From Triatoma infestans (lineage: Eukaryota; Arthropoda; Insecta; Hemiptera; Reduviidae): a DNA stretch of 64,000 nucleotides. Within the stretch, counting starts at the first letter, position 1. Each line of letters starts with the position of its first letter. The notes under the pieces are model-generated. The model was not told the DNA's origin and searched no databases. It saw only the letters and a program-made list of their open reading frames with translations. Both the position numbers and the translations under genes were made by a program. Below, one piece after another: positions 24,039-35,539 of this stretch. The stretch spans positions 1 through 64,000 of the forward strand of contig JAAEAF010001094.1 of the NCBI GenBank assembly GCA_011037195.1. Direction: 5' to 3'.

Positions 24039-24927
24039 TCTATATATATATAAAAATACAGCATCCGTATGTTTTGTGGCTGCAAAACTCGAAAAGTAGC
24101 CGATGGATTGACTTGTAATTTTTACACATCGTTACATTTGTATATAAGAATGTTTATAATATACTTTTTATTCCAAAGTTCCCACAGAAACGGGAAATTC
24201 GGGAGCGTTTCGTGAGTTTGGCAGAAATAGACAGACGCGCCAGACGCGTTGCGATCGTGGCGCGCTCTCTGTCGAAGATATTTTGCACAGAATACGTCAA
24301 AAAACGCAATCATGGCTTGGATTTCACAGAAGAAATATACAATGAAGCGGCTAATCTTCATTGAGGATCTTTGTCTTGCAATGTGTGGCAAGTTGGTGGC
24401 ACTGTATAGAGTAACAGTACCGAATAGGTTGATCAATGCAACATTCGGGAGAGAACTGCTCAGAGAGCAATCATACACCAGAAATGACACAGCTATCCAT
24501 CCAAGAAAATACACTGAAACTCCTTCAAGAACAAAAGATAGCATTTCATACTATCTTACAAGCTGTGACCAACCAATCCGATGGATTTAATTTTTAGACG
24601 CTCCAGGTGGAACTGGAAAAACGTTCTTAATTTCCTTAATCCTGGCTAAAATCCGTTCAAATAGCCATATTGCGTTAGCACTTGCTTCTTCAGGTAATGC
24701 TGCTAAGTTGATGGAAGGAGGTAGAACAGCGCATTCAGCTCTTAAAAACATTATTTCAGTTAAAAACATTTTTTATTTCTTTCCTTTCAGTTCACAGCAT
24801 TGCAAAGTAGGGTAAAATTGAAGATGTGTTTTCTTGCTGAATCTATGTTAACTATCATACTTCTATTTACTTCCTTAATAATTAAAATCAGACTGAGCCA
24901 CAGCTAAGCGTGGCTGGGTTTAGCTAC
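24039..24927 (+). mobile_element. Helitron remnant
   Basis: The 5' end is TCTATATATATATAAAAATA preceded by A (24038). The 3' end has a hairpin of gagccac and gtggct (about 24894-24914), followed by gggtttagctac and then T. Helitrons start with TC, end with CTRR after a short hairpin, and insert between A and T. Here the last four bases are CTAC, one change from CTAG. Between the ends lies PIF1-type helicase sequence. The length of 889 bp implies a large internal deletion. Confidence 0.8.
24250..24775 (+). pseudogene. Helitron PIF1-like helicase fragment
   Basis: The first frame (24249-24590) contains LIFIEDLCLAMCGK, TVPNRLINATFGRELLRE and then SRTKDSISYYLTSC. This matches the stretch before the helicase core in Helitron Rep/Hel proteins. 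After a frameshift near 24590 the next frame reads FLDAPGGTGKTFLISLILAK, a Walker A motif, and then IALALASSGNAAKLMEGGRT. The remaining helicase motifs and the whole Rep nuclease are absent. Confidence 0.85.
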
Positions 24928-25228
24928 TACTCTGATAAAATACAATAAAATATTAAACATTCCCACGAAAATTTGAGCGTTGGTAATACGGTCCCTTTCA
25001 GGTCTTTCTTACTGAGAGCATCTCTCTTCTACATAGACTTCTTGTTGGCTTTTCCTTCACGAAGGTCTTGGTCTAATTGCTCTTTGTTCTGCATTCAATA
25101 ACCAGTCGCTACTGACCCCCATTTATGTTTATTGGAAAAATCGTTAAATTGCAAGAGTATAAATAAAACAGATTGTAGATTGTTGTAGGGGATTATCGCA
25201 ATGCAACCTAAAAGATCTATTGTACCCC

Positions 25229-25420
25229 CCGGAGCCCTCTCAGTGCACTGCCGGCCTCCAAGCAGTGTTCTCCAGCTACAGACAACACTGCTCAGCACAC
25301 CGGACAGTGAGTTTTAGAGGCTCCTAGGAAGAGAAAATCTAAGGGCAGCATGCTGGATTCGAACCGGGGCCTAGTCTAGTGTTGCTAGTCCTGCTCGCTA
25401 CCATTGAGCTAATCCCTTCC
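25229..25420 (-). repeat. SINE family 1 copy
   Basis: Inverted copy with gtgcactgccggcctcc, gaggctcctaggaagag, the B box in inverse form (ggattcgaacc) and the A-box end (gagctaatccc). It lies within the first unit of a tandem duplication. Confidence 0.9.
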
Positions 25421-25685
25421 TTCTCCCTTGGTTTACGCCAATTAACCAGGGACGGATCCCCTAGTTTGTGTACTGTGTTTGTCCTTGTCTGTAAAGTACA
25501 GTGTATGTAGTTTAAGTATATTGTGTACTGTTCTGATGAAGTGCATGGTGTACCGAGCTGTGGTAACCCGAGGGAGTCGCTACTTCCCAAATAACTGCGG
25601 GCATAAAACAGATAATTGCCACTTTCTTCAGGAATCTTGGCATTCCTTGCGGGTATCCCAACCTAACTCACATAAACATCACATC

Positions 25686-25842
25686 CAAGCAGTGTTCTCT
25701 AGCTGCAGACAACAGTACTCATCACCGGATAGTGAGTTGTAGAGGCTCCTAGGAAGAGAAAATCTAAGGGCAGCATGCTGGATTCGAACCCAGGAACTCC
25801 GCGTTGCTAGTCCAGCGCGCTACCATTGAGCTAATCCCTTCC
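25686..25842 (-). repeat. SINE family 1 copy (in duplicated unit 2)
   Basis: Same SINE as the copy at 25229, carried along by the tandem duplication. It lacks the 3' end because the duplication boundary falls inside it. The inverse B box ggattcgaaccc is intact. Confidence 0.88.
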
Positions 25843-25954
25843 TTCTCCCTTGGCTTATGCCAATTAACTAGGGACGGATACCCCCAGTTTGTGTTTGTTC
25901 TTGTCTGTAAAGTGTATGTAGTTTAAGTATATTGTGTACTGTTCTGATGAAGTG

Positions 25955-26250
25955 TGTAACGGCAAGAGAGAGGACATAAGCCCGACCGAGAGAAAACAGA
26001 CTCTCTCTAGTACTCTCTGACTTAAGCAGGCTAAGTACCTGTATATAAGCCAGTGAGAGATCTAAACATCTATCTATCAGATTCAATCATATACATTACA
26101 TCGTGTCATAACTCTTCACCCACCATTTTATCTATAATATCATTACAAGTTCAGTGCAGTTTGTGTGGACTTATAGCCATATTATAACAGTGTCTTCATA
26201 TCTCGTCTAATTAATCTAACCAAATTTCTCTCCTCATCAACTCCATTATA
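25955..26250 (+). mobile_element. Solo LTR with 5-bp target duplication
   Basis: A 296-bp insertion flanked by aagtg at 25950-25954 and 26251-26255. It begins TGTAACGGCA and ends CATTATA, so the ends are nearly inverted (TGTAA/TTATA). A TATA-like ctgtatataagcc lies about 90 bp in, as expected for an LTR promoter. The comparison with duplication unit 1, which lacks it, fixes both ends. No primer-binding site or internal genes remain, so recombination between LTRs is inferred. Confidence 0.78.
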
Positions 26251-26483
26251 AAGTGCATGGAGTACCGAGCTGTGGTAACCCGTGGGGTCGTTACTTCCCA
26301 AGTAACTGCGGGCATAAAGCAATAATTGCCACTTTCTTCAGGCATCTTGGCATTACTTGCGGGTATCCCAACCTAACTCACATAAACATCACTTCCCATA
26401 TTCACACGTACGCCTGTGTAATTGATTAATGCAATGCTTAGATTTAGCTAACCAACAGTTAAACTGTAGCTCACCACATACGC

Positions 26484-26516
26484 ACGCGCGCGCGCGCGCA
26501 CACACACACACACACA
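26484..26516. repeat. (CG)n(CA)n microsatellite
   Basis: An alternating purine-pyrimidine tract: cgcgcgcgcgcgcgc running into (AC)9. It could adopt Z-DNA. Confidence 0.9.
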
Positions 26517-26519
26517 GAG

Positions 26520-27376
26520 TCAAGCAATAAAGTACCTTTACAATTTCATTTGGTGTACGAATATTAATACTCAAAGGAGCCATCTTTGCCACTCTACCTT
26601 TCTCAAAGAGAAACCAATCTTGAATATGCCATTTACGGAATACCCAGATAAGTTCCAAAATTCTCCTAAACCAAAATCATGATTGATTCTCTAGGAAGTA
26701 ATGAGTCGTTTGTAATCATAATAAAGTTCTCATAGATTTATGTCATTACAAATAATACCTAATTTACAACAACCCGTAGAGAATTTTCTCTACTATATTT
26801 CCCAAGGAAATGAGATATTAACCTAGTTCTTTTTATAAAACAAAATGTATAAACTTCAATTAGCCAACCTAATTAAATCTATTGTTTACTTTACTTCTTT
26901 TTTTAACTGATCTATTTTCGATCGAATTTTTCGTAGTTAGTTATTAATCAAAATTTAAAAGGAAGTGACAATCAAAAATTTCTTAATTTTTTTTTTTTTT
27001 TTCTAATTTAATACCATATTTGTTGTTTTTTAAAAGGATTACCCAGCGTTGAAGATTTCCTAATTCAGCCATACAAAAAAAACGACTTAAGACAATATTT
27101 AAGAACAGTTACTAATGTTAACAAAACTAGATAAAATATTCTAATACATCATTAAATAACCACGATAAAGATACGCGTTAGAATAAGGTGCCTCCATGTC
27201 TTTTCTGGCGTGAGCATTCTTTTCTGCCATGTCCTCGACGAAAGTCTTGTGATCGACCTGTCTTTTTTCTACTTTCGGATACCCACTTCAAAATTCTCTT
27301 TAAGAACCACTCATTTTTCCATTCCTACAGATCGCTAAATCATTCTAATCTTGACCTTTTAAGTTTCCGCGGCCAT
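26520..27376. other. AT-rich spacer, no gene seen
   Basis: The frame at 27188-27409 has no domain I recognise. Poly-T runs lie at 26988-27002. No repeat seen elsewhere in the window was identified here. Confidence 0.45.
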
Positions 27377-27565
27377 TTTCATGAAAAAACACTTAAATTT
27401 CTGGGTTGAGACTGCGTCAGTGTGGTTTGCTAGAAACCATAGATGCCTTATTGGCTTTCAAAGTGTAACGACCCTGAAGTGGCTCATTGCAATATGGGCA
27501 AAACATCTGTTTCTAGCAAACCACTGACTTAGTCTCAACCTGGGTACTCGAAGTGTTTTTCATTG
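27377..27565. mobile_element. Small MITE-like inverted repeat
   Basis: Left arm 27377-27437 and right arm 27509-27565 pair through gaaaaacact, gggttgagact, gtcagtg and ggtttgctagaaac. The loop is about 70 bp. Total length is about 190 bp, within the range of short MITEs. Target duplication not resolved. Confidence 0.7.
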
Positions 27566-27918
27566 TAATCTCAACCTTCTGAGCATCCATTTTATTTTCC
27601 CTATATCTTAGTTTCTAATTTTCTCTCGTTTATATTTAACTTCTTTGCTGAACGGCAACAGAAATTTATTTCAGCAGTTTTTTTTTTTTTTTTTATTAAT
27701 CTATAAAACAGGATTGAGCATGCTGATGACTTGCCGTCCTTCCGATACCTATTCTGTTGGTTCTTTTGTTGAGGAGTTATTCTCATAAAGAATCGGAACC
27801 CAGATATTTAAACCGGTAGACCGTTTATAATTTTTCAATCCCTTTCAGGACAAGAGGATTTCCGTCTCAATCTTACTGAAGTTTACCTTGAGCCCCAAAT
27901 CCTCGTGTTCTTCACAAT

Positions 27919-28510
27919 TATTATTATTAACAACCACGGGTGGGCTATATACCCCGGCACTGCAGCCAGGAGAGGCTTATTGTGCCATATCCGGTAGTTT
28001 CAAATAGGTGAACCCTCCTCTCCTAAGGAGTTTCAGGGCTTTCACCACCAGATCATTTTGCGTTAGTATCTCCTCAGGCCACAACGTACCCAAGGTTTCG
28101 TAGCGCAATCTAGTTATTGCAACGCAATCAAAGAGCAGGTGGGGAGCCGTCTCCTTCTCCTCCTCCTCCTGACATAATCTGCACAAAGGTTGCGCGCTTA
28201 TTAGCCCTACCTTGTGCAGATGCTTCCTGAACCCCGTAAATAGGGCTTAAATAGCCCCGTCACCAGAGAGAGATCTGGTTCCTACTCAGGCTAATGGTCA
28301 TATTAGTCCGTCTTTTACACAATACTGGCATCATCCTTTTACTGTGTATGCTACTGGGGTCCCCCTCCAGAGCTCCTCATGCTTACTGCGAAGCCAATCT
28401 CTGAACGCTGCCAGAATCGCTCCGCCGGGGTTATCCCGAGGACAGGTTCTGGACCATTGAACGGAGTAGTTGCCCCGTTCCTTGGCCAGTTGATCAACTG
28501 TCTCTTCACA
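27919..28510 (-). pseudogene. I/R1-type LINE C-terminal fragment
   Basis: The minus-strand frame 28186-27977 reads CRLCQEEEEKETAPHLLFDC and then ITRLRYETLG, the zinc-knuckle and following block of the intact LINE copy at 61.6 kb. Its 3' end on the minus strand runs into a short (AAT)4 tail at 27919-27930. Sequence further right (to about 28510) looks like more upstream LINE sequence with stops. Confidence 0.8.
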
Positions 28511-28546
28511 ATTAATCTAGTGCACATTGATGAAATCTTTTGTTCA

Positions 28547-28586
<40 letters not shown>
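28547..28586. repeat. (TA)n microsatellite
   Basis: About 18 TA units with one interruption. Confidence 0.95.
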
Positions 28587-28587
<1 letters not shown>

Positions 28588-28589
28588 AA

Positions 28590-28924
28590 ATGCTTGTCCT
28601 TGGCAAATTACCTATTTAGCGCCGTGCGTGCCAATAAAGACTAGATTGTTGCTTTATATTGTCTCAGTATTCTTTGCTACCATAGTAGCAGCGAGCATGT
28701 TACATGAATAAAGGTGGGTCAGCATCCATTTTACCGCCTAGGCGGTAAGAGGGCACACGCCCGAGCTAGAGACTCTAATGCGACAACAGGGAAAGCAGTC
28801 ATTCTGACTAACTTCGGCTGGTTTCTGGGATGGGAACATCAGATAACTTTGCCTAAGCCTTTCCTTCAGTTCCAAATCTGTCGGCGACCTCAAGTGGCCA
28901 AAGCGATTTATTTTTGAAATAAAT
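28590..28924. other. Unassigned sequence, higher GC than neighbours
   Basis: Includes ccgcctaggcgg (a perfect 12-bp palindrome near 28734-28745) and an open frame of 67 codons at 28714-28917. I do not recognise the protein, and no repeat elsewhere in the window matches it. Confidence 0.4.
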
Positions 28925-29504
28925 TTTCAATTTTATGTCACTGTTTCCAGTTTACTGATTTTCTTCAAATTTGGAATTCTGTATATTAATATTTATATAG
29001 GTTTTAAAAGTATATATTGTACTGAAGTGGTCCTTTAAAGGAAAGCTTATTGCTACAGTTCCCCAAAATATAAATTTTCCTGGGAAAGTGTTTTAAATGA
29101 AAATTATAGGTATTTATATATGTATATAGTAAACGAAGTTTAAAGAAAATCGTTGGAACGGTTTTCGAGAAAAAACGCAAAAAAAACTATTAAAACAAAA
29201 AAATCCGTTAAGCTGTAGAGGGGGATGAATTTTGCATGAAACCTTCCGTGACAGATGCGGCGGGAGTACTAAAAAATGAACACAAAATTTGAGTTTTCTT
29301 CTAGGATTTTTCATTTTCAACATATTTTGTCGAACTGACACCCCATTTTATGTGTTGTTGACACTTTAATCAGGAACTAGAAAAACATGTTTTTTTCGAA
29401 CTCACTGGACCCCAAAAAATATTGAGGTATATACTAAAACCTCAATATAGAAAATTTGACACACGATCGCAATACTTCCTCGCATCAGGAGTAGGAGAAA
29501 GTAA
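28925..29504 (+). repeat. Family F diverged copy
   Basis: Ends with cacgatcgcaatacttcc and a degraded hairpin, tcgcatcaggagtaggag. Internal blocks are gatttcttcaaa-type starts, a ccccaaaatataaatttt module and gaaaatcgttgg. The 5' end is missing. Confidence 0.7.
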
Positions 29505-29900
29505 AAAAAAAAAAGAAACCACCTGACACAGTATGACCTAAATTTAGATTCTGCTTATGTTGCATTAATGTCCGCCCAAGTAGATTTAATAACTGCTTAT
29601 TATTTCCATGTCCGTTCCCTACTATATTCTCCATTTCATTTCTTTCGATATCTTTTTCTTCCAGATCAGCGTCCGACCGCAACACCCAATGCGTCACGCT
29701 CTGACTGCCTTCTCATTTATCTTTTAGTAGCAATTTCTCCCGCTACATTTCACTTATAACAAAAAGGTGGGATAGATGCCTATTGTTTAATTGATCGTCG
29801 ATTACCAGCGATTTCTCCAACTACAAAAAAAAGAAAAGAATAGACCATTGTTTTACTGATAATAAAAGACTTCATTGTTTTTATTTATTTATTTTTAAAT
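29505..29900. other. Spacer, no gene seen
   Basis: Frames of 60-70 codons on both strands overlap one another and match nothing recognised. Confidence 0.4.
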
Positions 29901-30003
29901 TTAAGGCGCGTCCACATTTAAGGCCATTGGCGCCCGAAGCCTTCTCAGTGCACTGCCGGCCACCGGAATTATTCTCTTGTTATAGACAAACACTGTGCAT
30001 TAC
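29901..30003 (-). repeat. SINE family 1, 3' fragment
   Basis: Contains ttaaggcgcgtccacattta, ggcgcccgaagccttctc and gtgcactgccggccacc. It is followed by an (ATT)n patch at 30010-30045. Confidence 0.8.
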
Positions 30004-30261
30004 CAATTTTTTATTATTATTATTATTATTACTACTATTTCAGAAGCTATTACGATCATCCAAATAAATTTTTTTTACCTACAAATTTTTTATCGACCAC
30101 TCTTCCGGTATATAAGCAAGGAGACTTTTTAAACAGATCAGCAGCCGTTAAAGTTCAGAAGGAACTTGAAGAGCCTGGGAAAGGAAATATGTGGGAATAG
30201 CTTACCGGGAGAAGGAAGGTGGGATGTGATAGAAAACTTTGAGACACAATGTCATTATTTT

Positions 30262-30495
30262 TTTTTTCCAATTTAAGGGCATCAACATCTATGGCCATTA
30301 GCGCCCAGAGACTTCTCAGTGCACTGCCGGTCTCCGGACAGTGTTCTCTCGCTACAGACAACACTGTCCATTACAGAACAGTGTGCTGTAGAGGGCTCCT
30401 AGGAAGAAAAAAAATCTAAGGGTAGTACTGGACTCGAGCCAGGGACCTCTGCGTGTGAGTCCAACGCGCTAACCACTTAGCTAATTACTCCCCTA
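30262..30495 (-). repeat. SINE family 1, near full-length copy
   Basis: Inverted copy with the poly-T end, gcgcccagagacttctcagt, gtgcactgccggtctccgg, inverse B box (ggactcgagcc) and inverse A-box end (cgcgctaaccacttagcta). Confidence 0.9.
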
Positions 30496-30499
30496 GTTC

Positions 30500-31108
30500 C
30501 TCCCCCAGTTCCTCCCGAGTTTTATGATAGCATACGACTACGTCCAAAAGCGGCTTCACAGAATAGCAGTAATCAATTCACCGAGATACCTACCCTGTAA
30601 TGCAGGAGGCATGGATACTCAGCATTTAAAGGAATCCTAGAGAGGTTGACTAGGTCAGTAAGGAAGTAATGAAGAATATTTGGAAACATCATGCTGTCCT
30701 TTCCCTATAAATCATTTCCAGTATATTGCGTTCATTCTATTTGTGTTGGTGGCCATGAATGGAGGGAGGTATTTTCAAAATCAAAAGTATGTCGTTCAAT
30801 GTAGGTCACCTTGCGCTAACCTTTCAAAATTTGTACAATAATATCCTTCACTCCATAGCAACCATAGTAACTCGTAATGTTTCCACCATCATATCGCTAT
30901 ATTTCCCCAATACTATTGTTTCCACATCCTATACAATACCGCTATACCAAAATCCCCAATGGTTGTGTTAATGGTACAGCTCATCCAACAAACTCATGTA
31001 CAACTTTTTCTCTGTATTTTATTAAGTTTAAATTTCTTTCAATTTTAAGGTTGGTTTTAATTATACTTATATATAATATTCTTATTTACTTATTTGATTA
31101 ATTTGTTG
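30500..31108. other. Spacer, no gene recognised
   Basis: The overlapping frames at 30759-30971 and 30877-31101 show no domain. One possible decayed protein stretch (YDYVQKRLHRIAVINSPRYL near 30528) resembles nothing I can name. Confidence 0.35.
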
Positions 31109-31300
31109 AAAAATTGTTGTGGTGGTTGGTTCCGCAGAGCTGAAAAGTATCAGAGACATTTTCCGTGGTAGCCTGCTTCATTTTGTGGTCATCGACCGGT
31201 TTCGGGCGTTCGCCCATCTTCAGGATGCGTTTTTCAGACAGTGTGACAACACAGACTTGCACAGAGCAAACTAAGTTTTCACACTCTGTGCAAGACCTTA
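31109..31300 (-). repeat. Hammerhead-motif repeat, copy 2 (best core)
   Basis: The minus strand over 31229-31188 reads GCATC, CTGAAGA, a GGGC-GAAC-GCCC stem-loop, GAAACCGGTC and GATG. This fits the CUGANGA and GAAA boxes of a hammerhead ribozyme. CATC/GATG can form stem I and ACCGGU a very short stem III ahead of a possible GUC cleavage site. One extra U lies between CUGAAGA and stem II. Activity is inferred, not shown. Confidence 0.6.
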
Positions 31301-31849
31301 CCTTTTTAACAATAATGTAAAACCTTGTAACTTATTTAATATATCTCATTTTTACCGACCTTAAAGAAGGTCGCCATAAATTTGCCGAAAATGATTTTTA
31401 CATTTTTGGAAACATTTCACCCGATTTTGGTTATAACTTTTTTTTTAATGCAGTAATAAGCTGGGGTCGGATGAAGATTTGTAAAAATAAAAGGCTCTTG
31501 ATCTGAGACCTAATTCTGGAATGAATGGAATAATTTGTTTTTTACTTGCGGTTTGTGGCATTATTTATTAAATATAGATTTTTATCAGTTGTGGTAATAC
31601 AGAAAGTTATCCTGAATCTTCAAGGCGGTTAAAATGAAAGTGTTATATAAAAATAAAAGTAATCGAACTGATCCCGGCAATTACGGAGAAATCGCTATTC
31701 TCAAGATTGTAATTAAATTATTCACTTCGATTATTTGTAAGTGCTGAATTCTTATGTTAAAGGAAATAGCGGTGTCCTTCCAAAAAAAAAAAAGAAACAA
31801 AAAAAAAACAGATGGTTTCAGAGAGAGAGAGAGAACCAAAAAAAAAAAA
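31301..31849. other. Spacer with A-rich and GA-rich patches
   Basis: Includes a (GA)n patch at 31817-31832 inside A-rich sequence. No repeat or gene recognised. Confidence 0.4.
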
Positions 31850-32620
31850 AACAAAATTCTTAAAACAAAAGGTATTATGCAGGGTAGCTCTTTAAGTCCC
31901 TTACTATTTTCTCTGTATTTATTTGATAAATTTCAAATTTCTTACTATTACTTATTATTATAGATAAAGGAGCGACAGTTCTAGAGACTACATTTACAGG
32001 ATTAAAGACCTGATCGTACAGTTATGCACGAAGTTATTCTACCGCCACAATAGTTATTCCGAGAAGTTGAAGATCTTGGACGGTTTATGCTTTCTTAATG
32101 ATCTTACTTTTAATGTTAACAAACTAAGATTCTGATGTTCCTTAAAGGCCGGCTTCTTCTTTTTTTTTTTAATGACTTACACCTTGTGCAAGACCGTATC
32201 GAGAGAGTTCAACGTTTTAGGTATCTTGGAGTTCTTTTCTAAAGCTCTGGAAAGTTTAACAAGATGTTCCCTAGAAGCATAGCCCGGAAATTCTACCGTT
32301 CTTAGCATGTTAAAGCGTAGAAATTTGACTCCTGCATGATGAAATGCCATTTATATGGTTCAGTTTTCAGAGTATTTTATTATGTACTCCACAATGTTGA
32401 AGTAGTAGTTTTGGGATATTTTGGAGTGTTCTTTAGTAAAATTCTTTAAACTATTACTTATTCTTCCTTTTAACCACCTTCCTGTATTTTTTAGCATTCT
32501 TTAAGGGGCACAAAAGAGTATCATCCTACCGGAAAACTCCTACCAGTGCAGAAATAAGACTTCACAACACCTCTTTCAAATTAATTTCTTCAAGAAATTG
32601 TAAAGTCTGGAAATTGCCTG
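31850..32620 (+). pseudogene. LINE reverse transcriptase remnant
   Basis: The first frame reads KGIMQGSSLSPLLFSLYL, the RT motif that precedes the catalytic YADD box. Later frames show NDLTFNVNK and RIERVQRFRYLGVLFSKALE, matching the primer-grip and thumb region. Every step needs a frame change, so this is an old, heavily mutated copy. The YADD box itself is not recognisable. Confidence 0.7.
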
Positions 32621-34079
32621 GAGAAGATATTACCTCCTCCAACATCTACGAGTAGGAACCCAAACTTCTAAACCTTCACCAGGGGGTGTTTGAAGTCCCA
32701 TCCATCTCGCCATAAAATTTGTAAGTACTATCGCTTAATAGGCCCCAGCTTCTTCTGCAATGCTTTAGGATGACACCAGTCAGCATAAGAAGCCCATTTT
32801 TGCTCAGATCAATTCACGCTTCATACGTATTCTGGTCTCATAATAAGTTTTCGTCTGAAGCGTGCTGACAGTACAATACTTTTTTTTTTTTTTTTTTTTA
32901 GTTTCTCCATTATTTCTGAGCTCATCTTGAAGTGACTTTTTCACTTATCCCACAAAAGGTTCTGGCACCATGAACGGAGGTTATAGCGCCTTTTCTTGCC
33001 CAGGATGTCAGCCACCTCATTAACTTTTGCCCAAAACATGTTTTAAATAAACTCGAAGAATTCTTAAATCGTGCACTAATTCTTGGATTTCAGACGTACA
33101 AAAACGATTCCCTATCTGAATTGTTGCTGGAATAACAATTTGTTTATTAAATTAAGGGAAAAAAAAAACATACGGCTTAAAAATAACATTGGATTAATAA
33201 AAATAATGATTTCATTTTTTTAATCTATCGTATAATGGTTTTTATTTCTGATATGTTAGCTCATTGAACTTAAGGAGAAAGCTAGTTGCATTTGAACAAT
33301 AGTATTTACAAGTTAAGAATTGTTTGAATTAAATTTGAATGATTAAATATATTGGGTCACTCCAATTACTATATTTTATTTTTTTAAATTATTATTTTAT
33401 TAAAGAGGGCACACAAAATTGATCTTTTATTCAAAATGATAGAAGCAAAAAGGTTTCCTTCATTTCATTATAAATTATGTAAATGAATGTATTGGTGACG
33501 GAAGAATGAAATGGAGAAAGACTTAACTCTCTAGGTAACAGGGTAAATAGGAAGAAGAGAGAGTATTAAGGAAGAATATATCGACCTAATTATTATCTAT
33601 TAATTAATTGTAATTATTTATTTAACCATTTTTTTTTTATTATATTTTGTCATTACTTTTAAAATTTTACGATAGAAATTCAAGAGGGGATGGGGCAGTC
33701 AACTTTTTCTTCCTTTTTTTTTTTTACAGGAAACACCAGGAATAATTGGATAATTGATGCCGGCAACACTGCGAACCAAGTTTAATATGATTATCAAGAT
33801 AGGATCAGACCTACTGGCTTGATTACTGCACTGTGACGGACAAACTGGCCGGGACGGTTTATAACGTGTATCAAACAGAACAGAACAGTTTTCCAGGTTA
33901 GTTCAATAATGTATACTCATCATATATATATATATATATATATTTTACCATATATGTATTTTATATATGTTAACTTCTTTTTTTTTGTAATAGAGATTTT
34001 TAATGAAAAATATAATCACTATGAGGGGAATTTAGTTAAAGTAAGAAATGCAAATTAGTCTATATGAGAAAAGAGAGTA
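32621..34079. other. AT-rich spacer, no gene seen
   Basis: Poly-T runs at 32878-32900 and 33713-33725 and a (TA)n tract at 33919-33942. Possible further decay products of the LINE up to about 33120. Otherwise nothing recognised. Confidence 0.4.
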
Positions 34080-34570
34080 TTGAAACCATTTTCAATGAGA
34101 AGAATTGTCAGAGAAGAGATCATCTTGGTAGGGGAAGCATTGTGTGATGGATGCTAGAAATTATAGAAATTATATCTACTTTATTTGAGAGAAATTCTAA
34201 CATTTGCTGGCAAAAAGGGTAGAAACAGGTAGAAGACTACCGTTACATCAGAGAGTACATGATCTTGGTTAGCATTGTCTTTGTGACCCATCTCAAAAGG
34301 GGAAGGATTTGAACAATTAGAAGGCATTCTTTTTTAAGACAGTTAAAATTCTGCTTTCAAACAAGAATAGTCTGTATTTGACATTCAATCAAGAACACTT
34401 GATTGACGCCTGTCTTAGCATCAGTGCCATTCATAAGTTAAAACATAGCTAGTTACAGTAATAAGCATATTACTGTGATCATACACACAAGCCCTTTACA
34501 AAATCGCTCACGCCACAAGCCACCACTACCAGTACTACAACACAACACATCCATTAACATTTCAATTGCC
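34080..34570 (-). repeat. Dispersed repeat family X, copy 3
   Basis: Inverted. It shares gatggatgctagaaattata, gaaggcattctt, aattctgctttc and tttgacattcaat with 53930-54180, followed by acaagccctttacaaaatcg and cgctcacgcc with 54400-54430. Confidence 0.6.
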
Positions 34571-35530
34571 AGCAAGCGTGGAAACTGATATATCTATTAA
34601 GAGAAATATCACGTTGATGAAAAACAATGACCAACCGCTTTTCTGGAACGTCTTTCCAGTGAGCCAACGTAAAAAAAAAATCATCACTTCCTTCACCTGT
34701 GTTTCTAGCAAAGGTTTAATGTACTTCAGCTTCTAAAGATATGAGTCTTCAGACTTACTCTACCGGTCATTATGTAAAGTGCCAGGCTCTTTAATGGTGC
34801 CAAGGATAACAAAGGAGATAACATTATCTATAACTGTGGAATCTCGTACTTGGTTTTGGCAAGCGTGATGGTCAATTAACGGCAGTGAAAATGCTCCGAG
34901 ATGAATGTCACAATTTAGACTTTTTTTTTTGCTTTAATCTTATTTAGTGACGATTTATTTCTATAAAGTTCTATTGAAAGTTTTAGAGAAAGTTAATTTA
35001 AAATTATGTCAAATTTTAGAAATCACCGGAAATAGATTTTTTTTTTGTCATACCTTGATTACCCTCCCCAAAAAAAAGTTGGTTGTTAGAAATGTAATTT
35101 GGGCGTGTCTATATTGTATGTGGTGGTGTGGTCCAGTATAACTCGATAAATTGCAGAAATTTTAAACTTGTTATTTAGTTGAAGATGTCTACTAGAGAAT
35201 TCTATAGAAATATGTCTTGGTAAAGTCGGTCAATTGGGATGTTCCATTTGTAGTGGAATCGTTTATTGTGATTCCTGTGGTATGTAGTAGATGTCTTGAA
35301 GAGGGCGGAAGTTAGTTTAGAGATTTTTGGAAGTTAGAGCTCGAATTAACACTGAAGTTATAAAAATAGTCTATATTTTTACAGTAATTTAAATGTGAGA
35401 CATGGTAACTATTAACATGAAATATTTACGATAATTTAAAGTTAAAATAACAAATAATTTAAGATGATTAAAATAAATAACTAAGATGCACAATTATGAA
35501 AATACGTATAAGTAAAACCTGTATAGGGAC
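34571..35530. other. Spacer, no gene recognised
   Basis: No repeat shared with other parts of the window was found. The frame 34947-35141 has no domain. Confidence 0.4.
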
Positions 35531-35539
35531 GCGGAACTG

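Larger units (their letters stand above)
25253..26397. repeat. Tandem duplication of a ~430-bp unit
   Basis: Unit 1 is about 25253-25684 and unit 2 about 25685-26397. Both run from the middle of a SINE through gggacggat, tgtagtttaagtatattgtg and gagctgtggtaacccg to aacctaactcacataaac. Unit 2 is longer because a solo LTR (25955-26250) was inserted after the duplication. Confidence 0.88.

Noticed and set aside
27188..27409. Possible 73-codon host exon
   Set aside because: No domain, no splice-supported neighbours visible, and composition like the surrounding spacer.
28714..28917. 67-codon frame with higher GC
   Set aside because: No recognisable motif; start context and conservation cannot be judged from one sequence, so it is listed only as unassigned sequence.
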